Positions 35,155 to 44,032 of a DNA stretch of 64,000 bases are shown here, one piece after another. Under the pieces are notes generated by a model, which did not search any database, was not told the DNA's origin, and worked only from the letters and a program-made list of their open reading frames with translations. The stretch is from Paramagnetospirillum magnetotacticum MS-1. Lineage in GTDB: Bacteria > Pseudomonadota > Alphaproteobacteria > Rhodospirillales > Magnetospirillaceae. The translations under genes were made by a program, and so were the position numbers. The stretch lies in assembly GCF_000829825.1 (NCBI RefSeq), contig NZ_JXSL01000030.1, positions 937,501 through 1,001,500 of the forward strand, read 5' to 3'. The first letter of the stretch is position 1. Each line of letters begins with the position of its first letter.

Positions 35155-37236
35155 ATGAGTGGAGATGTGCTGGTGATGGCCCGAAAGAACGACGATCTCG
35201 GCGGCTATCGCTCGCTGTTCGAGAACGCGGTCGAGGGCATCTACCGCACCACGCCCGACGGGCGTTACCTGGACGCCAATCCGGCCCTGGCCCGCATCTA
35301 CGGCTACAAGGACCCGGCGGAACTGATCGCCGGACTGACCGATATCGCCCGTGGGCTTTACGTCGATCCTGCCGACCGCGACCGGTTCCGCGAGATTCTG
35401 GCCCGCGACTCGGTGGTGAGCAATTTCGAAGCCAGGGTCAGGACGCGCAGCGGTGAGATCATCTGGATCGCCGAGAATGCGCGGGCCGTCACTGACGGCC
35501 GCGACCGTCTGGTCTGTTACGAAGGCACGGTCCAGAACATTACGGCACGCAAGCAGGCCGAGGAATCCCTGCGTCTGGCCGCCACGGTGTTCGAGACGGT
35601 GGGCGAGGCCATCGTTGTCACCGATGGCCAGCGGCGTATCCTGGCGGTCAATGACGCCTTCGAACGCATGACCGGATGGAGCGCCGCCGAAATGGTCGGC
35701 CAATCCTGCGATCTGCTGGCCGTCGAGATGATCGGCCTGCGCGAGGTGGACGAGATGTGGCGACTGGCCGCCGGGACCGGCCAGTGGTCGGGTGAGACCT
35801 GGACGCGCCGCAAGGAATCCGAGCCCTTTCCCGCCGCCCTGGCCCTGACCGCGGTGGACCAGGGGATTGATGGGCGCTTCGTGCTGCTGCTGCGCGACAT
35901 CACCCGCAAGCGCCGTGACGAGCAGCGCATCCGCTTTCATGCCAGCCACGACGCCCTGACCCGCCTGCCCAACCGCCATACGGTGATGGAAGCCTTGGGC
36001 GAGTCCATCGTCCGGGCGGATCAGACCGGCGAACGCCTGGCCGTTCTGTATCTCGACGTCAACCGCTTCAAGGATATCAACGACAGCTACGGCCATGGCG
36101 TGGGCGACGAGTTGCTGCGCCAGGTGGCCAGGCGTCTGAAATCCTGCGTGCGGGCCAGCGACGTCATCGGCCGCCTGGGCGGCGACGAATTCGTCATGCT
36201 GCTGCCCAGTGTCGGCGATCATTCGGCGGCCCAGGCCTGCGCCAACAAGGTGCTTTATGCCTTCGCCGAGCCTTTCGACATGGAAGGGCTGCAACTCTTC
36301 GCCGGAACCAGCATCGGCATCGCCTTATATCCCGACGATGCCGACGGGGCCGAAAGCCTGCTGTCGCGGGCCGATGCCGCCATGTACCACGCCAAGCGCG
36401 GCGGACTGCCCTATAGCTGTTTCGATATAGAAATGGACCGCCAGGTGGCCGAGCGGGTCAGTCTGGAGAACGATCTGCGCCTGGCTTTGGGCGAGGATCA
36501 GTTCCGTCTGGTCTACCAGCCCAAGGTCGATGCCCTGTCGGGTGCCATCGTGGGCGCCGAGGCGCTGATCCGCTGGCGTCATCCGATGCGGTCCGATGTC
36601 TCGCCCGGTCTGTTCATTCCCGTGGCCGAGCGCGCCGGGCTGATCGGGGCCATCGACGATTGGGTTCTGGTGGAAGCCTGCCGTCAGGTGGCCGAATGGC
36701 GGGCGGCGGGGCTGAATCTGCCGTCCATCAGCGTCAATCTGTCGCCCGCCCAGTTCCATGACGGGCGGTTGAAGGACAAGGTCAAGGCGGCGCTGGCCGA
36801 TTCGGGCCTGTCGCCCTCGGTTCTCGAACTCGAGATCACCGAGACCATGATGGCCAGCGATGTGGACCGGGCCATTGAGATTCTGGGCCAGCTGAGTGCG
36901 CTGGGCGTGCGGGTGTCGCTGGACGATTTCGGCACCGGCTATTCCTCTTTGGCCTATCTCAAGCTGTTTCCCGTCTCCACGCTGAAGATCGACCGCGCCT
37001 TCGTCACGGAATTGCCCGGCAATGCCAAGGATGGCGCCATCATCGCCTCGGTCATCGCCCTGGCGGGCAATCTGGGCTTTTCGGTTATCGCCGAAGGGGT
37101 GGAAACCCGCGATCAGGCTGCCTTCCTGGCGGCGCGCGGCTGTCCGGTGATGCAGGGTTTCCTGTTCTCGCGTCCGGTCAATGCCGCCACCTTCGCCGCA
37201 TTGCTCTCCAATCCGGAAGGATTGATCCGTCTTTAG
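35155..37236 (+). CDS. PAS-PAS-GGDEF-EAL cyclic-di-GMP protein
   Basis: The 693-residue cytosolic protein has two PAS/PAC sensor domains (about residues 18-135 and 140-258), a GGDEF domain (about 265-430) with intact GGDEF at 342-346, and an EAL domain (about 440-690) with intact EAL at 469-471. The EAL domain also has SVNLSPAQF, LEITETMM, DDFGTGYSSL, TLKIDRAFV and AEGVET. Both active sites look complete, so it could make or degrade c-di-GMP; the dominant activity cannot be told. There are no transmembrane segments or signal peptide. The TAG stop is inside a hairpin of the following repeat. Confidence 0.93.
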   Translation: MSGDVLVMARKNDDLGGYRSLFENAVEGIYRTTPDGRYLDANPALARIYGYKDPAELIAGLTDIARGLYVDPADRDRFREILARDSVVSNFEARVRTRSGEIIWIAENARAVTDGRDRLVCYEGTVQNITARKQAEESLRLAATVFETVGEAIVVTDGQRRILAVNDAFERMTGWSAAEMVGQSCDLLAVEMIGLREVDEMWRLAAGTGQWSGETWTRRKESEPFPAALALTAVDQGIDGRFVLLLRDITRKRRDEQRIRFHASHDALTRLPNRHTVMEALGESIVRADQTGERLAVLYLDVNRFKDINDSYGHGVGDELLRQVARRLKSCVRASDVIGRLGGDEFVMLLPSVGDHSAAQACANKVLYAFAEPFDMEGLQLFAGTSIGIALYPDDADGAESLLSRADAAMYHAKRGGLPYSCFDIEMDRQVAERVSLENDLRLALGEDQFRLVYQPKVDALSGAIVGAEALIRWRHPMRSDVSPGLFIPVAERAGLIGAIDDWVLVEACRQVAEWRAAGLNLPSISVNLSPAQFHDGRLKDKVKAALADSGLSPSVLELEITETMMASDVDRAIEILGQLSALGVRVSLDDFGTGYSSLAYLKLFPVSTLKIDRAFVTELPGNAKDGAIIASVIALAGNLGFSVIAEGVETRDQAAFLAARGCPVMQGFLFSRPVNAATFAALLSNPEGLIRL

Positions 37237-37270
37237 AACGCGATGCAGACAATCCGCATCACGTTCTAAA
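37232..37270. repeat. Imperfect hairpin over the GGDEF-EAL stop codon
   Basis: TTTAGAACGCGATGC (37232-37246) pairs with GCATCACGTTCTAAA (37256-37270), with one G-U pair. The TAG stop is within the left arm. A similar hairpin covers a stop codon at 47283-47317. Confidence 0.7.
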
Positions 37271-37274
37271 CCTT

Positions 37275-37345
37275 GGTTTTGCCCTTGCCGGGCGCAGGCT
37301 TCGCCTGCTTGGCCGCGGCCTCAATGGCCGCAAGTCACGACGCGC
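37275..37345 (-). repeat. Family B hairpin-rich repeat, copy 1
   Basis: On the minus strand GCGGCC-ATTGA-GGCCGC (37331-37315), GGCCAAG, GCAGGC-GAA-GCCTGC (37308-37294) and GCCCGGCAAGGGCAAAAC. This shares the hairpin-GCCAAGG-hairpin-GGC-GAGGGCA plan with copies at 47188, 50671 and 58918. Confidence 0.65.
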
Positions 37346-37399
37346 GTCAGATTTGACGCACGCGGTTCCAACGTCTTAAACACCGGAATCTGTAGCCGC

Positions 37400-37428
37400 T
37401 TGTGTTGATCCCGGCTCCAGCCTATAAG
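37400..37428 (+). promoter_or_regulatory. Promoter for the MJ0042/DUF3426 gene
   Basis: TTGTGT (37400-37405), a 17-base spacer and TATAAG (37423-37428), 30 bases before ATG 37458. Confidence 0.45.
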
Positions 37429-37457
37429 AAGTAAATCTTTTCCGGTGCTTGCAGACC

Positions 37458-38558
37458 ATGCTGATCACCTGTCCCGCCTGTGGAACCAACTTCTCCATCC
37501 CCGACAGCGCGCTCGGAGCCACTGGGCGCAAGCTGAAATGCGCCAAATGCGCCCATAAGTGGTTTCAGGCGCCGCTGCTGCCGGAGGATGACGACGATAC
37601 CGACCTGGATCTGGCCGGGCCGTCCTTCGCGCCGCCCGGGCCGGAAATTCCCGATTTCAGCAAGGTGTCGGGATTCAATCCCGTCCGCGACGATTCGGTC
37701 TTCGACGCGCCGCGCCCCGCCGCCCGCGCGCCCGCGCCCACCGCCGCGGACGACGATTTCGATCTGGATGCGCCGCCGGTTCCCACCTTCGCCAACCGCA
37801 TGCCGCCCGAAGAGGGCATGGAGCGGCCCAGCGAAATCGATTTGATGGACGACGAGCCCCAGCCGGTGCCCGACCTGTTCTCCACGGCATCCCATGAGGG
37901 CAAGAAGGGGACCGGTGTCCTGTGGGTCCTGCTGGTTCTGCTGATTCTTGGCGGATTGGGCGGTGCCGGATATTACTTCCAGGACCAACTGGTCGAGGCG
38001 GTGCCCGAGGCCGGGGAATTGCTGGGCCAGGCCGGGCTTCGCCGGGAAAAGCCCGGTGCCGGGCTGGAACTGCGCAAGGCCGGAACGCCGGAACGCTTCG
38101 TTCACAACGATACCGACGTGCTGGTGGTGCGCGGCATCATTGCCAATATCACCGACCGCACTCGCCCGGTTCCGACCATGAAGCTGGTGCTCATGGACCG
38201 CAACAAGCAGGCGGTGCAGGAAAAGCTGTCCCAGGCGCCGGTGGCCGAACTGGCCCCCAACGGCACGGCCAGCTTCAAGATCATGCTGGAACGGCCCGAT
38301 CCCAACGCCGTCGAGGTGGTGGTGGTCTTCGTGGATGTGGGCGAGGCCAAATCGGCCGCCGTCCCTCCGCCGGTCCCCATGGCTCCGGCTCCGCCGCCCG
38401 CTCCGGCTCCGGCGGCTCCCGTCGTCGAAGCGCCTGCTGCCGTTCCGCCCGCGCCCGCAATTCCGGCTGTGCCTGCCGAGACCGCGCCTCCCGCGCCTTC
38501 GGCTGCCCCGGTTGCTTCCCCCGCGGCTCCGGCCCCGCCGCCCGCTGCGGCCAAGTAG
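37458..38558 (+). CDS. MJ0042 zinc-ribbon / DUF3426 membrane protein
   Basis: The 366-residue product begins with an MJ0042-type zinc ribbon (ITCPACGTNFSIP and LKCAKCAHKWF, residues 3-38, four Cys). An acidic/proline linker follows, a single transmembrane helix lies at about 152-172 (WVLLVLLILGGLGGAGYYF), and a DUF3426 domain lies at about 195-300 with LVVRGIIANITD and PVAELAPNGTASFKI. The last 60 residues are Pro/Ala repeats. Such proteins are common in alphaproteobacteria beside ftsE or lysA regions; the function is unknown. I start at ATG 37458; a TTG three codons upstream is possible. It is convergent with the next gene, 6 bases apart. Confidence 0.85.
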   Translation: MLITCPACGTNFSIPDSALGATGRKLKCAKCAHKWFQAPLLPEDDDDTDLDLAGPSFAPPGPEIPDFSKVSGFNPVRDDSVFDAPRPAARAPAPTAADDDFDLDAPPVPTFANRMPPEEGMERPSEIDLMDDEPQPVPDLFSTASHEGKKGTGVLWVLLVLLILGGLGGAGYYFQDQLVEAVPEAGELLGQAGLRREKPGAGLELRKAGTPERFVHNDTDVLVVRGIIANITDRTRPVPTMKLVLMDRNKQAVQEKLSQAPVAELAPNGTASFKIMLERPDPNAVEVVVVFVDVGEAKSAAVPPPVPMAPAPPPAPAPAAPVVEAPAAVPPAPAIPAVPAETAPPAPSAAPVASPAAPAPPPAAAK

Positions 38559-38564
38559 TCGGCC

Positions 38565-40886
38565 TCAGTACGGCTTGAGCAGACGTTTGAGGTAATCGCG
38601 CTCCGGTTCCGGCCGGCCGGTGTCGCCGGATCTGCGCCGCAATTCCTGCAAGATTTCCCGCGCCCGCATGGTGTCGGATCGGCCCGGCACCTTGGTGCGG
38701 CCGTCATCGGCGAAGCTGGAGCCGTTAAGGGCCCGGCCGAAGGGATCGCGGGGCACAAGGCCGGGAGAGCCCTTGCCCTGGGCGGCTTCCATGCGTTCCA
38801 TCATCTGGCGGGCGCCATCCTGCAGACGCTTGACCGCCTCGGCCTGCTGCTCGGCGGCATCGCCCCATTCCCCTTCGGACAGACTGGATTCGGCGCCCCG
38901 CATGGATCGTTGCGCTTCTGCAAGGGAATCGGGGGGCTGGGGCATGGATTTGGCCAGCTGTTCAAGAGCCTGACGCAGCGCCTTTTGCTCGGCCGCGTCC
39001 TTGCGGGCTTCGGCGGTTTCGCGGGCCGATGGCTTGCGTCGAGGCATGGGCATATCCTCGTCGGGCGCCATCTGATCGTCGGGCGGGGGGGCCTTGCGGA
39101 AACTGCGGTCCAGCAGATCCTGCTGGCGCTGGGTGAGATCACGCAGGCGGCGCATGGCTTCGGCGGCGGCCGGGTCGGCGCCCCGGCCTTTGCGGGGCGT
39201 GCCCATCTCGGCCAGCATCCGCGACAGCTGTTCCAGCCTGTGGCGCAGGCCCTCGCGGTTGCCAGTCTCGGCCAGACCGCGCAGATGGTCGAGCATCTCG
39301 GCCAGATCGGCGGCGGGGGTACCGCCATCGGGCGGTATGATCGACTCCTCCAGGCCCAGTTCGGCCAGGGCCTCCATCCACTGTTCCATGGCGGCCCGCA
39401 ATTGCTCCACCAGACGCGCCAGTTCGGCCGGATCGGCCTTGTCGGCCAGGGCGCGATCCAGACGGTCGCGGGCTTCCTCCAGAGTCTTCTCGGCGGCGGG
39501 CAGGCCGCCGTCTTCCAAACGGGTGGCGGCGTACCACAGCAGGGACCGCATGCGGTCGCGCTCGAAATCGTCTCCCATCAGCATGTGGCGGGTGACCGAG
39601 AGGGCAAGGAAGACCCGCTCATCGCCGCCGAAGGCGTCGGGCTGGCCAAGGATCTGGCGCAGTTCCTCGGCGATTTCCGGCCCTTGGCGCGGCGCGGCGC
39701 TCAATTGCTTGCGCCAGGAGATCAGGGCGCGGGCCAGAACATTGCGGAATTCTCGCTCGGGCAGGACGGTCTCCACCGGGGCGGTCTCGCCCACCTGGCC
39801 CGCGCCGTCTTCGGCCTTGAACGTCAGGCGCACCTTGGCGCCCGCCCAGTCGTGGTCGGCCAGATCGGCGCGCAAGCTCAGCCGGGCCTGTCGCGGTCTG
39901 TCGCGGGGAAGGGTGAGGTCGAGGCGCAGCGGCTCGGCCCGGCCTTCGACGGGGAGAATTTCGATCCAGGCCCGCGTCAGTCCATAATCGTCGCTGGCTT
40001 CCACCTCGGCCAGCAGACGGCCCCGCTCGTCGCCCTTGGGCGGCTGGGTGATGGCGATGGAGGGTGGCTGATCGGCTTGCAGCGTGATGGGCCAGGAGGC
40101 GGCCATGCGCAGACCAAGGCGCACATCCAGGCTGGGACCCGATTTCAGGACCAGTTCGGCGCGGCCATCCTCGGCGAACAGCGCGGCGTCGCCGCCCGCC
40201 GACAGGGCCGAGCCGGTCCAGCCGCGCCACGAGGTGACGGCACGGGCCCGGCTGCCTGCCGGGACGGTGACGGCGCCCTGGCCGGGTTTCAGCAGGGTCT
40301 GGCCCAAACCGGTATAAGCGGGGGGCACGATCCACACTTCGAGAGTGTCGGAGTCGAGAGCCGGGCGATGGGAATAGGGATCGACGGCGCGGGCCAGCCG
40401 TTCGGACAGATCAGACCTTGCCCCGGCTGCGGCGATGATCAGCAGCAGCAGCACGGCGAAGCGCAGGCCCAGGGGATCACGGGCGGGAAGGACCGGGTCG
40501 GGCCAACCGGGGCGCAGGCCCAGGGCTTCGCGCTCCATGCGGGCGCGGTGAGCCTGCCACAGGGTCCCGTCGCCGGTCGCCAGACGATCGGCCAGCATGG
40601 CCAGGGGGCGGTGAGCGACGTGGGAGTCCCGTTCCAGCCGCCGCGCCACCTCTTCGGCGGAGGGGCGCTCCACCCTCCAGGCTTTCCACAGCAGGACGGC
40701 AATGGCCAATGCGAAAACCGGCGCAAGGGCGGCATGCAGCCAGAAGGGCAGCAGCGGAGCCGCATCGAACAGGGCCAGCGCCAGGAACAGGGCCAGCAGG
40801 GATAAAGCCGCAGCCAAAGGCGGCCACGCTCTCTCCCACAGCAGCGCGAGGCACGTCAGGCGCAGCTTGTGGGAGAGGGCGAGCAT
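38565..40886 (-). CDS. DUF4175-type (TIGR02302) membrane protein
   Basis: The 773-residue protein begins with two hydrophobic segments (about 15-35 and 40-62), a third near 145, then a long soluble part with immunoglobulin-like beta region (about 170-400) and a helical, charged C-terminal half rich in coiled-coil (QAMEQWMEALAELGLEE, RLRDLTQRQQDLLDRSFR). This matches the alphaproteobacterial TIGR02302/DUF4175 family, of unknown function, which lies beside lysA in many of these genomes. ATG 40886 was chosen; upstream codons lie in the family A repeat. Confidence 0.85.
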   Translation of the reverse strand: MLALSHKLRLTCLALLWERAWPPLAAALSLLALFLALALFDAAPLLPFWLHAALAPVFALAIAVLLWKAWRVERPSAEEVARRLERDSHVAHRPLAMLADRLATGDGTLWQAHRARMEREALGLRPGWPDPVLPARDPLGLRFAVLLLLIIAAAGARSDLSERLARAVDPYSHRPALDSDTLEVWIVPPAYTGLGQTLLKPGQGAVTVPAGSRARAVTSWRGWTGSALSAGGDAALFAEDGRAELVLKSGPSLDVRLGLRMAASWPITLQADQPPSIAITQPPKGDERGRLLAEVEASDDYGLTRAWIEILPVEGRAEPLRLDLTLPRDRPRQARLSLRADLADHDWAGAKVRLTFKAEDGAGQVGETAPVETVLPEREFRNVLARALISWRKQLSAAPRQGPEIAEELRQILGQPDAFGGDERVFLALSVTRHMLMGDDFERDRMRSLLWYAATRLEDGGLPAAEKTLEEARDRLDRALADKADPAELARLVEQLRAAMEQWMEALAELGLEESIIPPDGGTPAADLAEMLDHLRGLAETGNREGLRHRLEQLSRMLAEMGTPRKGRGADPAAAEAMRRLRDLTQRQQDLLDRSFRKAPPPDDQMAPDEDMPMPRRKPSARETAEARKDAAEQKALRQALEQLAKSMPQPPDSLAEAQRSMRGAESSLSEGEWGDAAEQQAEAVKRLQDGARQMMERMEAAQGKGSPGLVPRDPFGRALNGSSFADDGRTKVPGRSDTMRAREILQELRRRSGDTGRPEPERDYLKRLLKPY

Positions 40887-40900
40887 GGTTAGGCGGCCAT

Positions 40901-40982
40901 CGGGGCTTTCGCCCCAGACCCCAATCGGGAGGCGGGGCCTCCCGAGCCCTCCCTTCTTTTGAAAATTGGGGCGGCAGCCCAA
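40901..40982. repeat. Family A palindromic repeat, copy 6 (one hairpin missing)
   Basis: GGGGC-TTTC-GCCCC (40902-40915), GGGAGGC-GGG-GCCTCCC (40927-40943), GAGCCCTCCCTTCTTTT, then directly TTGGG...GCCCAA (40966-40982). The CCGGAGG hairpin is absent. It lies between lysA and the DUF4175 gene, which are co-directional. Confidence 0.8.
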
Positions 40983-42257
40983 TCAGTCATCACTCAGCCA
41001 GCCGGGAAGACTCTCCAACGACCGCATATCCTCGTAACTGGGTCGGGCGCGGATGACGGCATAGTCGGCGCCCTTGACGAGGACTTCCGGAATCAGCGGC
41101 CGGGTGTTGTAGGTGGACGACATGGCGGCACCATAGGCCCCGGCGGTGCCGAGCGCCAACAGGTCACCGGCCCGCATGGGCGGCAGGCGGCGCTGGCGCG
41201 CGAAGGTGTCGCCGGTCTCGCAGACCGGGCCCACCACGTCCACCTCGGCCAGGGGCGCGCCCGCCTTAGGCTCGGCCACCGGGAAGATGGAATGATAGGC
41301 GTCGTAGAGCGAGGGCCGCGCCAAATCGTTCATGGCGGCATCGACGATGAGGAAGGTGCGCGTGCTGCCCTCCTTCACCCGGATGATGGAGGAAACCAGG
41401 ATACCGGCATTGCCCACCAGCAGGCGGCCAGGCTCGAAGATGAAGCGGCAGCCCAGATCACCCAGACTGGCCTTGATCACCTCGGCATAGGCCTTGGGCT
41501 CGGGCGGGGTCTCGTCGTCATAGGGCACGCCCAGACCGCCGCCCAGATCCAGGCGGCGAATGTCGATGCCGTCGGCGCGCAGCATGGCCACCAGATCGCG
41601 CACCCTGAGGAAGGCCTCACGGAAAGGGTCAAGCTCGGTCAACTGCGAGCCGATATGGCAGGCGATGGACACCGGCTCGACACCGGGCAGCGCCTTGGCC
41701 CGGGCATAGACCTCGCGGGCCCGCGTCCATTCGATGCCGAACTTGTTCTCTTTCTTGCCGGTGGTGATCTTGGCGTGGGTTCCGGCATCCACGTCCGGAT
41801 TGACCCGGATGGCGATGGGCATGACCAGCCCGCGCGCCGCCGCCACCTCGGACAGCATTTCCAGTTCCGGCTCGGATTCCACATTGATCTGGAAGATGCC
41901 CTTGGCCACGGCGAATTCCAGTTCGTGGCGGGTCTTGCCCACGCCGGAAAAGACGATGCGGGCGGCAGGCACGCCGGCGGCCAGGGCCTGGCGCAGTTCG
42001 CCTTCGCTGACCACGTCGGCACCGGCTCCCAATTGGGCGAAGGTGCGGATCACCGCCATATTGGGATTGGCCTTGGCCGCGAAGCAGATGGTGGCGTCCA
42101 GCCCGGCCGACTTCAGAGCCTCGGCGAACACGGTGTAATGCCGCTCCAAGGTGGCGGTGGAGTAGCAGTAGAACGGTGTGCCGACCTCGCGGGCGATGCG
42201 GGCGATGGCGACGTCCTCGGCGAACAGCGTGCCGTTCGAATAGTGGAAGTGGTTCAT
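40983..42257 (-). CDS. lysA: Diaminopimelate decarboxylase
   Basis: LysA decarboxylates meso-diaminopimelate to lysine using PLP. The 424-residue product has the PLP lysine in CFAAKANPN near residue 62, the HIGSQLTELDPF segment near 195, GGGLGVPY near 235 and the C-terminal GDTFARQRRLP and AYGAAMSSTYN motifs. It follows the small LptM-like gene by 19 bases, in the argH-lptM-lysA order found across alphaproteobacteria. Confidence 0.97.
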   Translation of the reverse strand: MNHFHYSNGTLFAEDVAIARIAREVGTPFYCYSTATLERHYTVFAEALKSAGLDATICFAAKANPNMAVIRTFAQLGAGADVVSEGELRQALAAGVPAARIVFSGVGKTRHELEFAVAKGIFQINVESEPELEMLSEVAAARGLVMPIAIRVNPDVDAGTHAKITTGKKENKFGIEWTRAREVYARAKALPGVEPVSIACHIGSQLTELDPFREAFLRVRDLVAMLRADGIDIRRLDLGGGLGVPYDDETPPEPKAYAEVIKASLGDLGCRFIFEPGRLLVGNAGILVSSIIRVKEGSTRTFLIVDAAMNDLARPSLYDAYHSIFPVAEPKAGAPLAEVDVVGPVCETGDTFARQRRLPPMRAGDLLALGTAGAYGAAMSSTYNTRPLIPEVLVKGADYAVIRARPSYEDMRSLESLPGWLSDD

Positions 42258-42276
42258 GCTGGATCCTGGATGCCGG

Positions 42277-42453
42277 TCAGTAGCCGGAATTGGTGTTCAG
42301 ATCGGGCTTCTTCGCCTTCGGCTCGTTCGGCAGCGGCGTATAGGGATAGTCGCGGGGATAGATCACGTCATCGGGCCATTCGGGCATACCCTTGCGGCCG
42401 CAGGCGGCAACGCCCAGAACCAGGGCCAGGACTAGGATGGAGCGGATCATCAT
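42277..42453 (-). CDS. lptM: LptM-like small lipoprotein
   Basis: This 58-residue protein has a signal peptide with lipobox VAAC (Cys 18), followed directly by [11 protein letters not shown] and a proline/tyrosine-rich tail ([11 protein letters not shown]). LptM (YifL) has the same CGxKGxL-type start after the lipidated Cys and helps LptD mature in the LPS export translocon. The position between argH and lysA is the usual alphaproteobacterial location of this family. The ATG overlaps the argH stop (ATGA). Orthology is inferred from signature plus position; the alternative is an unrelated small lipoprotein. Confidence 0.78.
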   Translation of the reverse strand: MMIRSILVLALVLGVAACGRKGMPEWPDDVIYPRDYPYTPLPNEPKAKKPDLNTNSGY

Positions 42454-43865
42454 GAGACGCCCTCCTTCAGGCGGTTACGGGCCGCCGCGACCGCTTCGCG
42501 GACCCGGACTGGGGCCGTGCCGCCCAGGCTGGTGCGGCTGTTGACCGAGGAATCCACCGACAGGACGGAGCGGGCTTCCTCGGTGATGCCCGGCTCGATT
42601 TCCTGCATTTCGGCCAGACTCAGGTCCTCCAGGCCGCAAGCCTTGCCCTCGGCCAGCTTGACCAGAGAGCCCGCCACATGGTGGGCGCGGCGGAAGGGCA
42701 TTTTGAGGGTGCGCACGCACCAATCGGCGATGTCGGTGGCGGTGGTATAGCCCGCCCCGGCGGCGGCGCGCAGGATCTCGACATTGACCTTCATGTCCTG
42801 AACCATGCCGGTCATGGCGGCGATGGCCAGTTCCATGGTGTCGGCCACCTCGAAAACCGGTTCCTTGTCGTCCTGCATGTCCTTGGAATAGGCCAGCGGC
42901 AGGCCCTTCATGACGATCAGCAGGGCGTTGAGATCACCGATCACCCGTCCAGTCTTGGCGCGGATCAGCTCGGCGGCGTCGGGGTTGCGCTTCTGCGGCA
43001 TGATGGACGAGCCGGTGGTGAAGGCGTCCGACAGGGTAATGAAGCGGAACTGGGACGAGGTCCAGATCACCAGCTCCTCGGCCAGGCGCGACAGATGCAC
43101 GGCGCAGATGGCGCTGGCCGACATGAATTCCAGGGCGAAATCGCGGTCCGACACGCCGTCCAGGGAATTGCGCATGGGACCGGCGAAGCCCAGATCCTTG
43201 GCCGTGGCCTCGCGGTCGATGGGAAACGAGGTCCCGGCCAGGGCGGCCGAGCCCAGCGGGCATTCGTTGAGGCGCCGACGCGCATCGGCCAGACGCGAAC
43301 GGTCGCGCGAAATCATCTCCACATAGGCCATCATGTGATGACCGAAGGTCACCGGCTGGGCGGTCTGCAGATGGGTGAAGCCGGGCATCACCGTGGCGGC
43401 GTGCTCCTCGGCGCGGTCCAGCAGGGCGGCGACCAAGTCCTTAAGGGCGGTCTCCATGCCGTCGACGGCGTCACGCACCCACAGGCGGAAATCGGTGGCG
43501 ACCTGATCGTTTCTGGACCGGGCCGTATGCAGACGCCCCGCCGCCTCGCCGATCAGCTCGGCCAGACGGGATTCCACATTCATGTGGATGTCTTCCAGCG
43601 CGTGGCTGAAGGGGAAGTCGCCCGCCTCGATCTCGGCCAGCACCTTGTCCAGACCATCCAGGATCAACGCGCCATCGGCTTGCGTTAGGATCGCCTGCTT
43701 GACCAGCATGCGGCAATGGGCCTTGGAGCCTCGGATATCCTGGGCATAAAGCCGCTTATCAAAATCGATGGAGGCGTTGATCCGCTGCATGATGGCGGCG
43801 GGGCCGCCCGCGAACCGCCCACCCCACATGGAGGATGCGGCCTTGGTCTGGTTGGTGTCGGTCAT
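42450..43865 (-). CDS. argH: Argininosuccinate lyase
   Basis: ArgH splits argininosuccinate into arginine and fumarate. The 471-residue product has MWGGRFAGG near the N-terminus, [16 protein letters not shown] near 113, [17 protein letters not shown] near 160, and the fumarase-superfamily signature [12 protein letters not shown] near 283 with the catalytic Ser. The length and all motifs are normal. It is coupled to the lptM-like gene. Confidence 0.97.
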   Translation of the reverse strand: MTDTNQTKAASSMWGGRFAGGPAAIMQRINASIDFDKRLYAQDIRGSKAHCRMLVKQAILTQADGALILDGLDKVLAEIEAGDFPFSHALEDIHMNVESRLAELIGEAAGRLHTARSRNDQVATDFRLWVRDAVDGMETALKDLVAALLDRAEEHAATVMPGFTHLQTAQPVTFGHHMMAYVEMISRDRSRLADARRRLNECPLGSAALAGTSFPIDREATAKDLGFAGPMRNSLDGVSDRDFALEFMSASAICAVHLSRLAEELVIWTSSQFRFITLSDAFTTGSSIMPQKRNPDAAELIRAKTGRVIGDLNALLIVMKGLPLAYSKDMQDDKEPVFEVADTMELAIAAMTGMVQDMKVNVEILRAAAGAGYTTATDIADWCVRTLKMPFRRAHHVAGSLVKLAEGKACGLEDLSLAEMQEIEPGITEEARSVLSVDSSVNSRTSLGGTAPVRVREAVAAARNRLKEGVS

Positions 43866-44032
43866 GAAAGCCCTGGTGACTGCGCGAGTGAAGAAAACCG
43901 CGCCAACCTACACCCTTCGGGCCGGGGCTGGAAGAGAACAGGGCTTTGTCGGGGGCGCAATCAAGGGGTAGAGTGCGAATACCTCAACATCTTGTGGTCC
44001 CCCATGTCCCTCTCCAACACCATGGCCTGTTC

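Noticed and set aside
38910..40805. Large open frame (631 codons) on the plus strand
   Set aside because: It is antisense to the DUF4175-type gene, has Gly/Gln/His-rich low-complexity sequence typical of a shadow frame in high-GC DNA, and no recognisable domain.
40959..42455. Long open frame antisense to lysA
   Set aside because: lysA is unambiguous on the other strand; this frame has no conserved motif.
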